Source of the DNA: Streptomyces sp. KL109B
GTDB lineage: Bacteria; Actinomycetota; Actinomycetes; Streptomycetales; Streptomycetaceae
Assembly: GCF_030766935.1 (NCBI RefSeq)
Contig: NZ_JASERL010000014.1
Span: forward strand, 62,001 to 126,000
Direction: 5' to 3'
Length of the DNA: 64,000 nt
Shown here: positions 32,735-39,422 of the stretch, piece after piece
Layout of the letters: the number at the start of each line of letters is the position of its first letter
Numbering within the stretch: the stretch's first letter is position 1
Program-made: the position numbers and the translations under genes
The notes under the pieces: model-generated
The model's input: the letters and a program-made list of their open reading frames with translations, nothing else
The model's database searches: none
What the model was told of the DNA's origin: nothing

Positions 32735-33394
32735 GTGGATCTTTTCTCGCGTTCATGGGCCGCGCTGCGCGCGACGGTCGCCGCCCTTCCCGAGCAGGCC
32801 TTCGCGCAGCCCTCCGGCTGCACCGGCTGGCTGGTCCGCGACCTCGTGTGCCATCTGGTCATCGACGCGCAGGACGTGCTGATCACGCTGGTGACACCGG
32901 CCTCGGCGGAGCCGACCGTGAACGCGGCGACGTACTGGCACGTCGCGCACGAGCCGCCCACCGGAGAGGACCCGCTCGACGCGCTGACCGTCCGCCTCGC
33001 CGCCGCCTACCAGGACCCGGCGCTGCTCACGTTCCACCTCGACGACGTCGGTTCGGCGGCGGGCCGCGCCGCCGAACTCGCCGATCCGGCCGCCCGCGTG
33101 AGCACGCAGGAGCAGATCCTCACGGTCGGCGACTACCTCACGGCGTACGTCCTGGAGTGGACCCTCCACCACCTCGACCTGGTCGCCCACCTCCCGGACG
33201 AGGTCCCGGGCCCGCCCGCGGAGGGCCTCGCCGGGGCGCGTGCGCTCCTGGAGGAGATCGCCGGGGCCCGCTTCCCCGCCGCCTGGGCCGACGCGGACGC
33301 CCTCCTCGTCGGCACCGGCCGCCGGACGGCGACGGCGCGGGAGCGGTCCGAACTGGGCGCGCTGGCAGCCGAGTTGCCGTTCGTGATCGGGTGA
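32735..33394 (+). CDS. Mycothiol-dependent maleylpyruvate isomerase/DinB-like protein
   Basis: A 219-residue protein of the DinB/MDMPI superfamily: a four-helix bundle starting SRSWAALRATVAALPEQAFAQPSGCTGWLVRDLVCHLVIDAQD. The WLVRDLVCHLVIDA segment carries the first metal-binding His; a second lies in EWTLHHLDL. These proteins bind a divalent metal and in actinobacteria often use mycothiol; most have no proven substrate. GTG start at 32735. A short C-terminal domain (ARERSELGALAAELPFVIG) completes it. It is convergent with a decayed oxidoreductase gene 21 bp away. Confidence 0.8.
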   Translation: MDLFSRSWAALRATVAALPEQAFAQPSGCTGWLVRDLVCHLVIDAQDVLITLVTPASAEPTVNAATYWHVAHEPPTGEDPLDALTVRLAAAYQDPALLTFHLDDVGSAAGRAAELADPAARVSTQEQILTVGDYLTAYVLEWTLHHLDLVAHLPDEVPGPPAEGLAGARALLEEIAGARFPAAWADADALLVGTGRRTATARERSELGALAAELPFVIG

Positions 33395-33415
33395 CGCGAA
33401 GGCCTCGCGGCGGGG

Positions 33416-33752
33416 TTACGGCCGTCCGAGGTCGTCGAGCAGTCCGTCGAGGGCCTCGCCGAGAGCTGCCGCGTTGGCCTGCGTGAACCAGGTGGTGCGG
33501 ATGCGCTCGTTGTTCCCCTTCGGTGTCTCGTGGTCGGCCGCGAGCCGGTCCAGGGAGCGGGTCTCGTCCCCCAGGGCGCGGCCGACGCCCTGGAACAGCC
33601 CGCGGACGTACCGGTCGGCGTCGCCCGCGTCGATGCCGTGGTCCGTGACCCACGAGGAGAGCGTGGCGAGGTACGCGTAGTGCGCGGTCAGCGTCCCCGT
33701 CACCGCGGACATCACGTTGAAGGCGGCCTCGTCCGGCACGGGCAGCGCCCCG
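33416..33752 (-). pseudogene. 5'-truncated ProC-like NAD(P)-binding oxidoreductase
   Basis: About 110 codons encode only the helical C-terminal dimerisation part of a pyrroline-5-carboxylate-reductase-like protein (DEAAFNVMSAVTGTLTAHYA; then TPKGNNERIRTTWFTQ, the equivalent of the TPGG-type signature). The N-terminal Rossmann domain is missing. The homology stops at about 33752, where an exporter fragment of the opposite strand begins. The frame continues past the junction but the residues there (GGALPVPVEG-like) are antisense to that fragment. The gene is dead by truncation. Confidence 0.75.
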
Positions 33753-33759
33753 CCTTCGA

Positions 33760-34390
33760 CGGGTACGGGCCCGCGCTCAGCGCGCTGCTCGCCGTCGCGT
33801 TCCTGGGGGAGCGGGCGACCTGGCGCACCGTCGTGGGGTCCGCGACGGCGCTGGCCGGATGCGCGCTCATCGCCCTCACCGGCGGCGAGACCGGCTACAG
33901 CGTCGCCGCCTGGGCCGTCATGGGCGCGGCGGTCGTGCAGGCCGTGTACCACTTCGCCATCAAGCCGCTGCTGCGGCACCGCACCGGCCTCGAAGTCGCC
34001 TGTTACGCGATGTGGGCGGGCACGGCGCTGCTGCTCCCGCTGGCGCCGGGCGCGCTCGGCGAGGTGGTGCGGGCCCCGCTCGACGCGACGCTCGCCGCCC
34101 TGTACTTGGGGCTGCTGCCGTCCGCCGCCGGGTTCGTGGTGTGGGGGTACGCGGTGGCCCGGCTGACCGTGACGGCGGCGACCGCCGCGCTGTACCTCGT
34201 ACCGGGAGTGGCCCTTGTCGTCGCGTACCTGTGGCTGGGCGAGACGCCGACGCTCGTCGAGGTGGCAGGCGGCGTCGTGACGCTCGCCGGTGTCGTACTG
34301 CTGGGGCGCGCCACCCCGAAGCGGCGCGGCGCGCCAGCCGACGGCGTCACGCCAGCGAAAGAAACAGCTTCTCCAGCTCGTCCTCGCTGA
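33760..34390 (+). pseudogene. 5'-truncated EamA/DMT-family transporter
   Basis: The segment encodes the end of the first EamA repeat (PALSALLAVAFLGERATWRTVVG) and the whole second repeat (about 200 residues, five to six membrane segments, ending YLWLGETPTLVEVAGGVVTLAGVVLLG). Family members have two repeats and ten membrane helices; the first three or so are missing and no start with a ribosome-binding site is present. It is divergently oriented to the truncated ProC-like gene and joins it directly. Its 3' end overlaps the CsoR-family gene tail-to-tail by 44 bp. Confidence 0.78.
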
Positions 34391-34619
34391 GCGGCGGCTG
34401 CTCGCCGTCCGCCGCGTTCATGCAGTCCCGCATGCCGGAGGCGATGATCTTGAATCCGGCCCGGTCCAACGCCCGTGACACCGCGGCGAGTTGAGTGACC
34501 ACGTCCTTGCAGTCGCGGCCCGCCTCGATCATCGCGATGACGCCGGACAGCTGGCCCTGCGCGCGGCGCAGCCGCTTCAGGACGGCGTCCATCGCCTCGG
34601 GGTTGCCCGTGCCGCTCAT
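34347..34619 (-). CDS. CstR-like persulfide-sensing repressor (CsoR/FrmR family)
   Basis: A 90-residue all-helical repressor of the CsoR family (LKRLRRAQGQLSGVIAMIE). Of the copper ligands Cys-His-Cys, C37 and C66 are present, but the position four residues before C66 is Gly62 instead of His. Two Cys without the His is the signature of CstR, which senses hydropersulfides through a Cys-Cys tri- or tetrasulfide. The gene overlaps the rhodanese gene by ATGA, so both are made from one mRNA. Two perfect CsoR-family operators lie upstream of the operon. Together these make sulfide/persulfide control more likely than copper control. Confidence 0.85.
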   Translation of the reverse strand: MSGTGNPEAMDAVLKRLRRAQGQLSGVIAMIEAGRDCKDVVTQLAAVSRALDRAGFKIIASGMRDCMNAADGEQPPLSEDELEKLFLSLA

Positions 34620-35182
34620 GAGCGCAGCGCCGCGCGGGCCGTGTCGAGCGTGCCCGGCGCGGGACGGTTGAAGGGCAGCTTGCCGAGCAGCGCCGCCATG
34701 CCGCAGGTGTTGCTCACGCCCGAGTAGACGAGGCCGGAGGCGATGCCCGCGGCGAGCAGGCGGCTCTTCGGGGTGCGGCGGCCGAGCGCGAGGCCGAGCA
34801 GGACCAGCGAACCGGCGGCGAACCTGACCTGCCGGTCCATCGCCCAGACGGCGCGCTCGGGGCGCTCCGCGGTGTCGACCGGCAGCCCCTCGGCGGTCCA
34901 CGCCTGCGTGCCGCCGTCCAGGCCGAGGGCGTCGACGCCGGCCTCCGCGAGCTTCGCGCAGGCGGCGGCGGAGCGCTGCCCCGCCGCGCACACGACGACG
35001 ATCCGGCGCCGCTCGGCCGCGTCCCGCAGCTCGGGCAGCAGCGCGTCGATGAGGTCGGCGGGCACGTTGAGCGCGCCGGGCACGTGGCCGGACGCGTACT
35101 CGGCGGGCGCGCGGACGTCGAGGACGAGGGTGTCGTCGGCGGCCCTGCCGCGCAGCTCGGCGGGGGCGAGGGTGGTGCTCAT
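34616..35182 (-). CDS. Rhodanese-DUF2892 membrane sulfurtransferase (YgaP-like)
   Basis: A 188-residue protein. Residues 5-105 are a rhodanese domain (LVLDVRAPAEYASGHVPGALN) with active-site C65 in the loop CAAGQRS; residues 120-170 are a DUF2892 part with two membrane segments (FAAGSLVLLGLALG; LLAAGIASGLVYSG). Escherichia coli YgaP has this architecture. It would pass sulfane sulfur at the membrane, detoxifying persulfide or thiosulfate. The ATG has AGGAGAG upstream. It is first in a two-gene operon with the CstR-like repressor. Confidence 0.88.
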   Translation of the reverse strand: MSTTLAPAELRGRAADDTLVLDVRAPAEYASGHVPGALNVPADLIDALLPELRDAAERRRIVVVCAAGQRSAAACAKLAEAGVDALGLDGGTQAWTAEGLPVDTAERPERAVWAMDRQVRFAAGSLVLLGLALGRRTPKSRLLAAGIASGLVYSGVSNTCGMAALLGKLPFNRPAPGTLDTARAALRS

Positions 35183-35242
35183 GTCTCTCCTGTTCCGGTG
35201 GGGTGGGGGTGCGGGGTGGGGTTGCATGGCTAGATCGACTTT

Positions 35243-35258
35243 ATACCCCCGAGGGTAT
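35243..35258. promoter_or_regulatory. CsoR/CstR operator 1
   Basis: ATACCCCCGAGGGTAT is a 16-bp inverted repeat of the CsoR-family consensus ATACCCC...GGGTAT, 61 bp upstream of the rhodanese start. Confidence 0.85.
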
Positions 35259-35264
35259 CACCAT

Positions 35265-35280
35265 ATACCCCTATGGGTAT
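35265..35280. promoter_or_regulatory. CsoR/CstR operator 2
   Basis: ATACCCCTATGGGTAT is a second site 22 bp from the first, centre to centre (two helical turns). The pair would bind two tetramers on the same DNA face. Confidence 0.85.
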
Positions 35281-35375
35281 TTGGTGTCAGTGGGGCGAAG
35301 TCGGCCCGAAAGCAGGACAGGGGATGTCGGGATTCCGGGACATGCTCGTAGGAGCGAGAGGACATGGCGACTTAC

Positions 35376-35426
35376 CGACACACCACGACAACCGACACAC
35401 CACGACAACCGGCACACCGTGACAAC
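35376..35426 (+). repeat. Three tandem 17-bp repeats in a 5' leader
   Basis: CGACACACCACGACAAC occurs at 35376 and 35393 exactly, and at 35410 with three changes. The array ends directly before the GGGAG ribosome-binding site of the SDR gene, so it forms the mRNA leader. Confidence 0.9.
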
Positions 35427-35438
35427 GGGAGACACCCC

Positions 35439-36392
35439 ATGCCCGACACCCCCACCCCACGTCCCGCGACGGACGGACAACAACAACCCCTGACCGGCAA
35501 GGTCGCCCTCGTCGCGGGCGCCACCCGCGGCGCGGGCCGAGGCACCGCCGTGGAACTCGGCGCGGCCGGTGCCACCGTCTACGTCACGGGCCGCAGCACC
35601 CGCGCCCAGCGGTCCGAGTACGACCGCCCCGAGACCATCGAGGACACCGCCGACCTCGTCACCGCCGCCGGAGGCCACGGCATCGCGGTCCCCACCGACC
35701 ACCTCGAACAGGACCAGGTCCGCGCCCTCGTCGAACGTATCGACCGCGAACAGGGCCGCCTCGACGTCCTCGTCAACGACATCTGGGGCGGCGAGAAACT
35801 CTTCGAATGGGACGCGCCGGTCTGGGAGCACGACCTCGACAACGGACTGAGGCTGCACCGACTCGCCGTCGAGACGCACGCCATCACCAGCCACTTCGCG
35901 CTGCCGCTGCTGCTGCGCACGCCGGGCGGCCTGGTCATCGAGATGACCGACGGCACCGCCGAGTACAACGGCGCCAACTACCGCAGCTCCTTCTTCTACG
36001 ACCTGGCCAAGAGCTCGGTGCTGCGCATGGCCTTCGCCCTCGGCCACGAACTGGGCTCGCGCGGCGCCACGGCCGTGGCCCTGACGCCGGGCTGGATGCG
36101 TTCGGAGATCATGCTCGACGTGTTCGGTGTCACCGAGGACACCTGGCGCGAGGCGCTGACGGCCCAGCCGCACTTCGCGATCTCCGAGACGCCCCGGTAC
36201 ACCGGCCGCGCCGTCGCCGCGCTCGCCGCGGACCCGGACGTCGCCCGGTTCAACGGAACGTCCCAGTCCAGCGGCGGTCTCGCGCGCGTCTACGGCTACA
36301 CCGACCTCGACGGCAGCAGCCCCGACGCCTGGCGCTACCTCGTCGAGGTCCAGGACGCGGACAAGCCGGCCGATGTCACCGGGTACCGGTGA
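35439..36392 (+). CDS. Short-chain dehydrogenase/reductase
   Basis: A 317-residue SDR. The cofactor motif reads GATRGAGRG near residue 28, the strand-4 motif is NDIWGG rather than NNAG, and the catalytic Tyr-Lys pair is in SSFFYDLAKSSV (YxxxK). The C-terminal part is longer than in classical SDRs, with PGWMRSEIMLDVFGV after the active site. NADP preference is suggested by the following GRSTRAQ. The ATG at 35439 follows GGGAGACACCCC; an upstream in-frame ATG at 35364 would translate the 17-bp repeats. Substrate unknown. Confidence 0.85.
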   Translation: MPDTPTPRPATDGQQQPLTGKVALVAGATRGAGRGTAVELGAAGATVYVTGRSTRAQRSEYDRPETIEDTADLVTAAGGHGIAVPTDHLEQDQVRALVERIDREQGRLDVLVNDIWGGEKLFEWDAPVWEHDLDNGLRLHRLAVETHAITSHFALPLLLRTPGGLVIEMTDGTAEYNGANYRSSFFYDLAKSSVLRMAFALGHELGSRGATAVALTPGWMRSEIMLDVFGVTEDTWREALTAQPHFAISETPRYTGRAVAALAADPDVARFNGTSQSSGGLARVYGYTDLDGSSPDAWRYLVEVQDADKPADVTGYR

Positions 36393-36480
36393 GGCCGGGT
36401 CCTGAGGCCGAGTCCTGACGCCGGGTCCTGAGGCCGGGGCTCCTCTCGGGGTGCGAGTTGGGGGTGCGAGAATCGACGCC

Positions 36481-36668
36481 ATGACTTCGGCCCACGCGAT
36501 CGTTCCCGGACTGGTCCTCGGCGACTCCGCCCCGCGCACCGCGACGCGGGGGCGGAGCCGAGGCTGACCCGGGCGCTCGCCCGGAGACGACCTCCGGGCC
36601 GTTTCCCGCTCCTCGCCGAAGTGCGCTTCGTGCCCCGCACGTTCCACTACGAGGAGTTCCCACGGTGA
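36481..36668 (+). pseudogene. Possible gene remnant before the methyltransferase gene
   Basis: An ATG at 36481 opens MTSAHAIVPGLVLGDSAPRT and stops after 28 codons, while another frame ends with LLAEVRFVPRTFHYEEFPR at a TGA (36666-36668) that overlaps the GTG start of the methyltransferase. Both pieces look like protein ends with normal codon use. This suggests a gene whose middle was lost, once translationally coupled to the next gene. I do not recognise the family. The rest of the 272-bp gap (36393-36480) holds a short GGTCCTGA-type repeat. Confidence 0.35.
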
Positions 36669-37879
36669 CCGTCCTGCACTGGACCGATCCCGAAACCGAC
36701 ACCACCCACGCCGCGCCCTGGCGCGCGCTCGGCGGCGGACGCCCGCCCCGGCGCGTCGTGCCCGCCGACGACCGGATCAGCGCGCGGGTGGCGTATCGCT
36801 ACGCCTGCGAAGGCACCGCGCTGCTGTGGCGCGGCGACTACCACGGCGCCCGGCACCTGCTGAGCGCGCTCGGCCGCCGAGTCGAACGGGCGCTGCCGCC
36901 CGCCGACGGCTTCCACCAGCACCGCAGGAACCAGGCCCACCGTGCCAGGATCCTCGGCATGCTGCTCGTCGCCCTCGACGCCGACCACGGCCTCGACCTG
37001 CGCCGCGCCCCTGACGTGCGCCGCGCCTGCGCGGAGGCGTACGGACCCGCCCCCGGCACGCCCGGCGTCGTACCGCTGCGCGAACTGCTCGGCGTCGTCG
37101 GCGCCCACGAATGGCGCCGCACCGGAGTCCCCGTGCCCGCGCTCGGCGGGGACCGCGTCCATCCGCACTACGGGGTGTTCGCCCCGGTCAGGGGCGAGTA
37201 CGTCGACCTGGTGGGCGCGGCGCCGCTGCCGCGCGGCGCGGTCGGCGGCGTCGCCTTCGACCTCGGCACCGGAACCGGGGTGCTCGCCGCCGTGCTCGCC
37301 CGGCGCGGCGTCGGCCGCGTCGTCGCCACGGACGCGAACCCCCGCGCGCTCGCCTGCGCCCGCGACAACGTCGACCGGCTCGGCCTCGCGGACCGCGTCG
37401 AGGTGAGCGACGCCGGCCTGTGGCCACCGGCAGGCCGCGCCGACCTCGTCGTATGCAACCCGCCATGGCTCCCCGCCCGGCCCGTCGCGGCACTGGACGA
37501 GGGCGTGTACGACCCGGACTCCCGCATGCTGCGCGGCTTCCTCGACGGGCTCGCCGAACGCCTCGAACCCGGCGGGGGCGAGGGCTGGCTGATCCTCTCC
37601 GACCTCGCCGAACACCTGGGGCTGCGCGGCCGCGACTGGCTGTTGGCCGCGTTCGCCGCGGCGGGCCTGCGGGTCGCGGATCGGCTCGACGTCCGGCCGC
37701 GCCACCCACGGGCCCGTGGTGGTGACCGGGGCCGTACGGATCCGCTGAGTGCCGCACGCGCGGCGGAAGTGACGTCGCTGTGGCGGCTGCTTCCGGTAGC
37801 GGGGTCGACGAGGCCGATGGGTCCGATGGGTCCGATGGGCCCGATGGGGTCAACGGGGGAGGGGATCGTGGGGACATGA
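36665..37879 (+). CDS. HemK-like class I SAM-dependent methyltransferase
   Basis: A 404-residue enzyme. Residues 1-165 are a helical N-terminal domain; the Rossmann part begins near 190 with motif I DLGTGTGVLA, then ATDANPRALACARDN, and the catalytic NPPW at the end of strand 4. The NPPW/NPPY motif marks methylation of planar amide or amine nitrogens (PrmC/HemK, N6-adenine). The target is not known, and length and N-terminus differ from PrmC. The C-terminus ends in four MGP units encoded by a 9-bp repeat. GTG start, with GAGGAG 9 nt upstream. Confidence 0.82.
   Translation: MTVLHWTDPETDTTHAAPWRALGGGRPPRRVVPADDRISARVAYRYACEGTALLWRGDYHGARHLLSALGRRVERALPPADGFHQHRRNQAHRARILGMLLVALDADHGLDLRRAPDVRRACAEAYGPAPGTPGVVPLRELLGVVGAHEWRRTGVPVPALGGDRVHPHYGVFAPVRGEYVDLVGAAPLPRGAVGGVAFDLGTGTGVLAAVLARRGVGRVVATDANPRALACARDNVDRLGLADRVEVSDAGLWPPAGRADLVVCNPPWLPARPVAALDEGVYDPDSRMLRGFLDGLAERLEPGGGEGWLILSDLAEHLGLRGRDWLLAAFAAAGLRVADRLDVRPRHPRARGGDRGRTDPLSAARAAEVTSLWRLLPVAGSTRPMGPMGPMGPMGSTGEGIVGT
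37814..37849 (+). repeat. Four tandem 9-bp repeats (CCGATGGGT) in the methyltransferase 3' end
   Basis: Units begin at 37814, 37823, 37832 and 37841 and encode the repeating MGP of the C-terminal tail. The repeats are in frame, so copy-number change would alter only the tail length. Confidence 0.9.
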
Positions 37880-37994
37880 CGGTGAATCGGGCGTGGCCGT
37901 GCGGGACAAATGCCGCAGCCCAGGGTAAAGGGGTCTCGTCGCGCCCGCCCATCCGGGCGCCCGCCCTCACCATCCGTACGACGGAGGTACGTCC

Positions 37995-39347
37995 ATGGCC
38001 CCCCACCACCGTCTCCGCCGCCGCCACTCGGTGGCCGCGGCAGCCCTGTTGATCACCACGCTCGCCGGTGCCGGACCCGCGCAGGGCGGGCCCGGCACCG
38101 GCGCGGGTCCGGATTCCGCCGACGGGAAGGGCATGGGGGCGGGCAAGGACAAGGGCACCAACCTGCTCGTCGCGGGCCTCGACCGCCGCAGCGGGATGAC
38201 ACGGGACGAGATCCAGCGGCTGCACGTCGGCGGCCAGGAGTGCGGCTGCACCGACGTGCTGATGCTCGTGCACATCGCCGCCGACGGCCGCCGACTCAGC
38301 GTCGTCTCGCTGCCCCGTGACTCGTTCGTCCCGTTCGCCGGGCACCGCCACCGCGCGCACAGCGGAAAGATCAACGGGGCGTACGACCACGGGGGCCGCG
38401 ACCTGACCGTGCGTACCGTCGAACGCGCCACCGGGGTGCGCGTCGACCACTACCTGGAGGCCGACTTCCGCGGGTTCGTGGCGGCCGTCGACGACCTGGG
38501 CGGCGCCGAGGTGTGCGCGGACAAGCCGCTGCGCGACGAGAACTCGGGGCTCCGACTCGCCGCCGGCACCCACGACATCGACGGCCGGCACGCCCTGCGG
38601 TACGTCCGCGCACGGCACGTCGACCCGCCAGGGGACCTCGGGCGGGTGCGCCGCCAACAGAAGCTGCTGCTCGGCATGTTGGCGCGGCTCGCCGACGCGA
38701 AGGTCTTCCAGGACCCCGCCGCGACCGCCCGCACGGCCCGCGCGCTGCTCGCGCACGTACGCACCGACGGACACACGGAGCTGCGCACGCTCCTCTCCCT
38801 GGCCTGGCGGATGCGTGAACTCACGCCGCGCCGGACGGAGTTCGCCACCGTGCCCATCGCGAACTTCGACTACCGGGACCCGAAGTGGGGGTCCTCGCTG
38901 CTGTGGGACAAGAAGCGGGCCAAGCGGATGTTCGACGCGCTGCGCACCGATCGTCCGCTGACCTCCACCCGGAAGTCCGGCGGCCCGGTCCCCGTCGGCA
39001 TGCCGCCGAAGGACACCAAGGTCGCCGTCGACGACGCGGGCGTCGCCGACGGGCTGCGCGCGAACGGCTTCGACGTCACGGAGACCGCCGCGCCGAGCGC
39101 CCGCCGCCACGGCCCCACCCTCGTCACCTACGACCCCGAACGCGCCCGCTACGCGCCCTCCTTGGCCGCCGCCCTGCCCGGCGCGAAGCTGCGCCCCGTG
39201 GCCGGATTCGGCCCCGTCTTCCGGGTGGCGGTCGGGGGCGAGGGGCGTGATGTGACGCAAGTGACGTACGACCGGAGCATGGTGGAGGGGGCGCCCGTTA
39301 CCGGAGACCGCCTACGGTGTCCGCACCCTTCGGGTAAAAAGGGCTGA
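37995..39347 (+). CDS. LytR-CpsA-Psr (LCP) family wall-polymer ligase
   Basis: A 450-residue protein with a basic N-terminus and a signal/anchor (SVAAAALLITTLAGAGPAQG). The LCP domain spans about 55-230: NLLVAGLDRR, then VSLPRDSFVPFAG and KINGAYDHGGRDLTVRTVERATGVRVDHYLEADF with the conserved Arg and Asp residues, and YVRARHVDPPGDLGRVRRQQKLL. A LytR_C domain follows near 345-420 (GVADGLRANGFDVTETAAP). LCP enzymes join polyprenyl-linked anionic glycopolymers to peptidoglycan outside the membrane. AGG-rich GGAGG precedes the ATG. Confidence 0.93.
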   Translation: MAPHHRLRRRHSVAAAALLITTLAGAGPAQGGPGTGAGPDSADGKGMGAGKDKGTNLLVAGLDRRSGMTRDEIQRLHVGGQECGCTDVLMLVHIAADGRRLSVVSLPRDSFVPFAGHRHRAHSGKINGAYDHGGRDLTVRTVERATGVRVDHYLEADFRGFVAAVDDLGGAEVCADKPLRDENSGLRLAAGTHDIDGRHALRYVRARHVDPPGDLGRVRRQQKLLLGMLARLADAKVFQDPAATARTARALLAHVRTDGHTELRTLLSLAWRMRELTPRRTEFATVPIANFDYRDPKWGSSLLWDKKRAKRMFDALRTDRPLTSTRKSGGPVPVGMPPKDTKVAVDDAGVADGLRANGFDVTETAAPSARRHGPTLVTYDPERARYAPSLAAALPGAKLRPVAGFGPVFRVAVGGEGRDVTQVTYDRSMVEGAPVTGDRLRCPHPSGKKG

Positions 39348-39422
39348 AAACCTACCGCCTCGGGGCCACTTGAGGTTCCGTGACGGCAGCGCGACGCTCT
39401 GTGTTGCGGTTACGGTTCTGCT

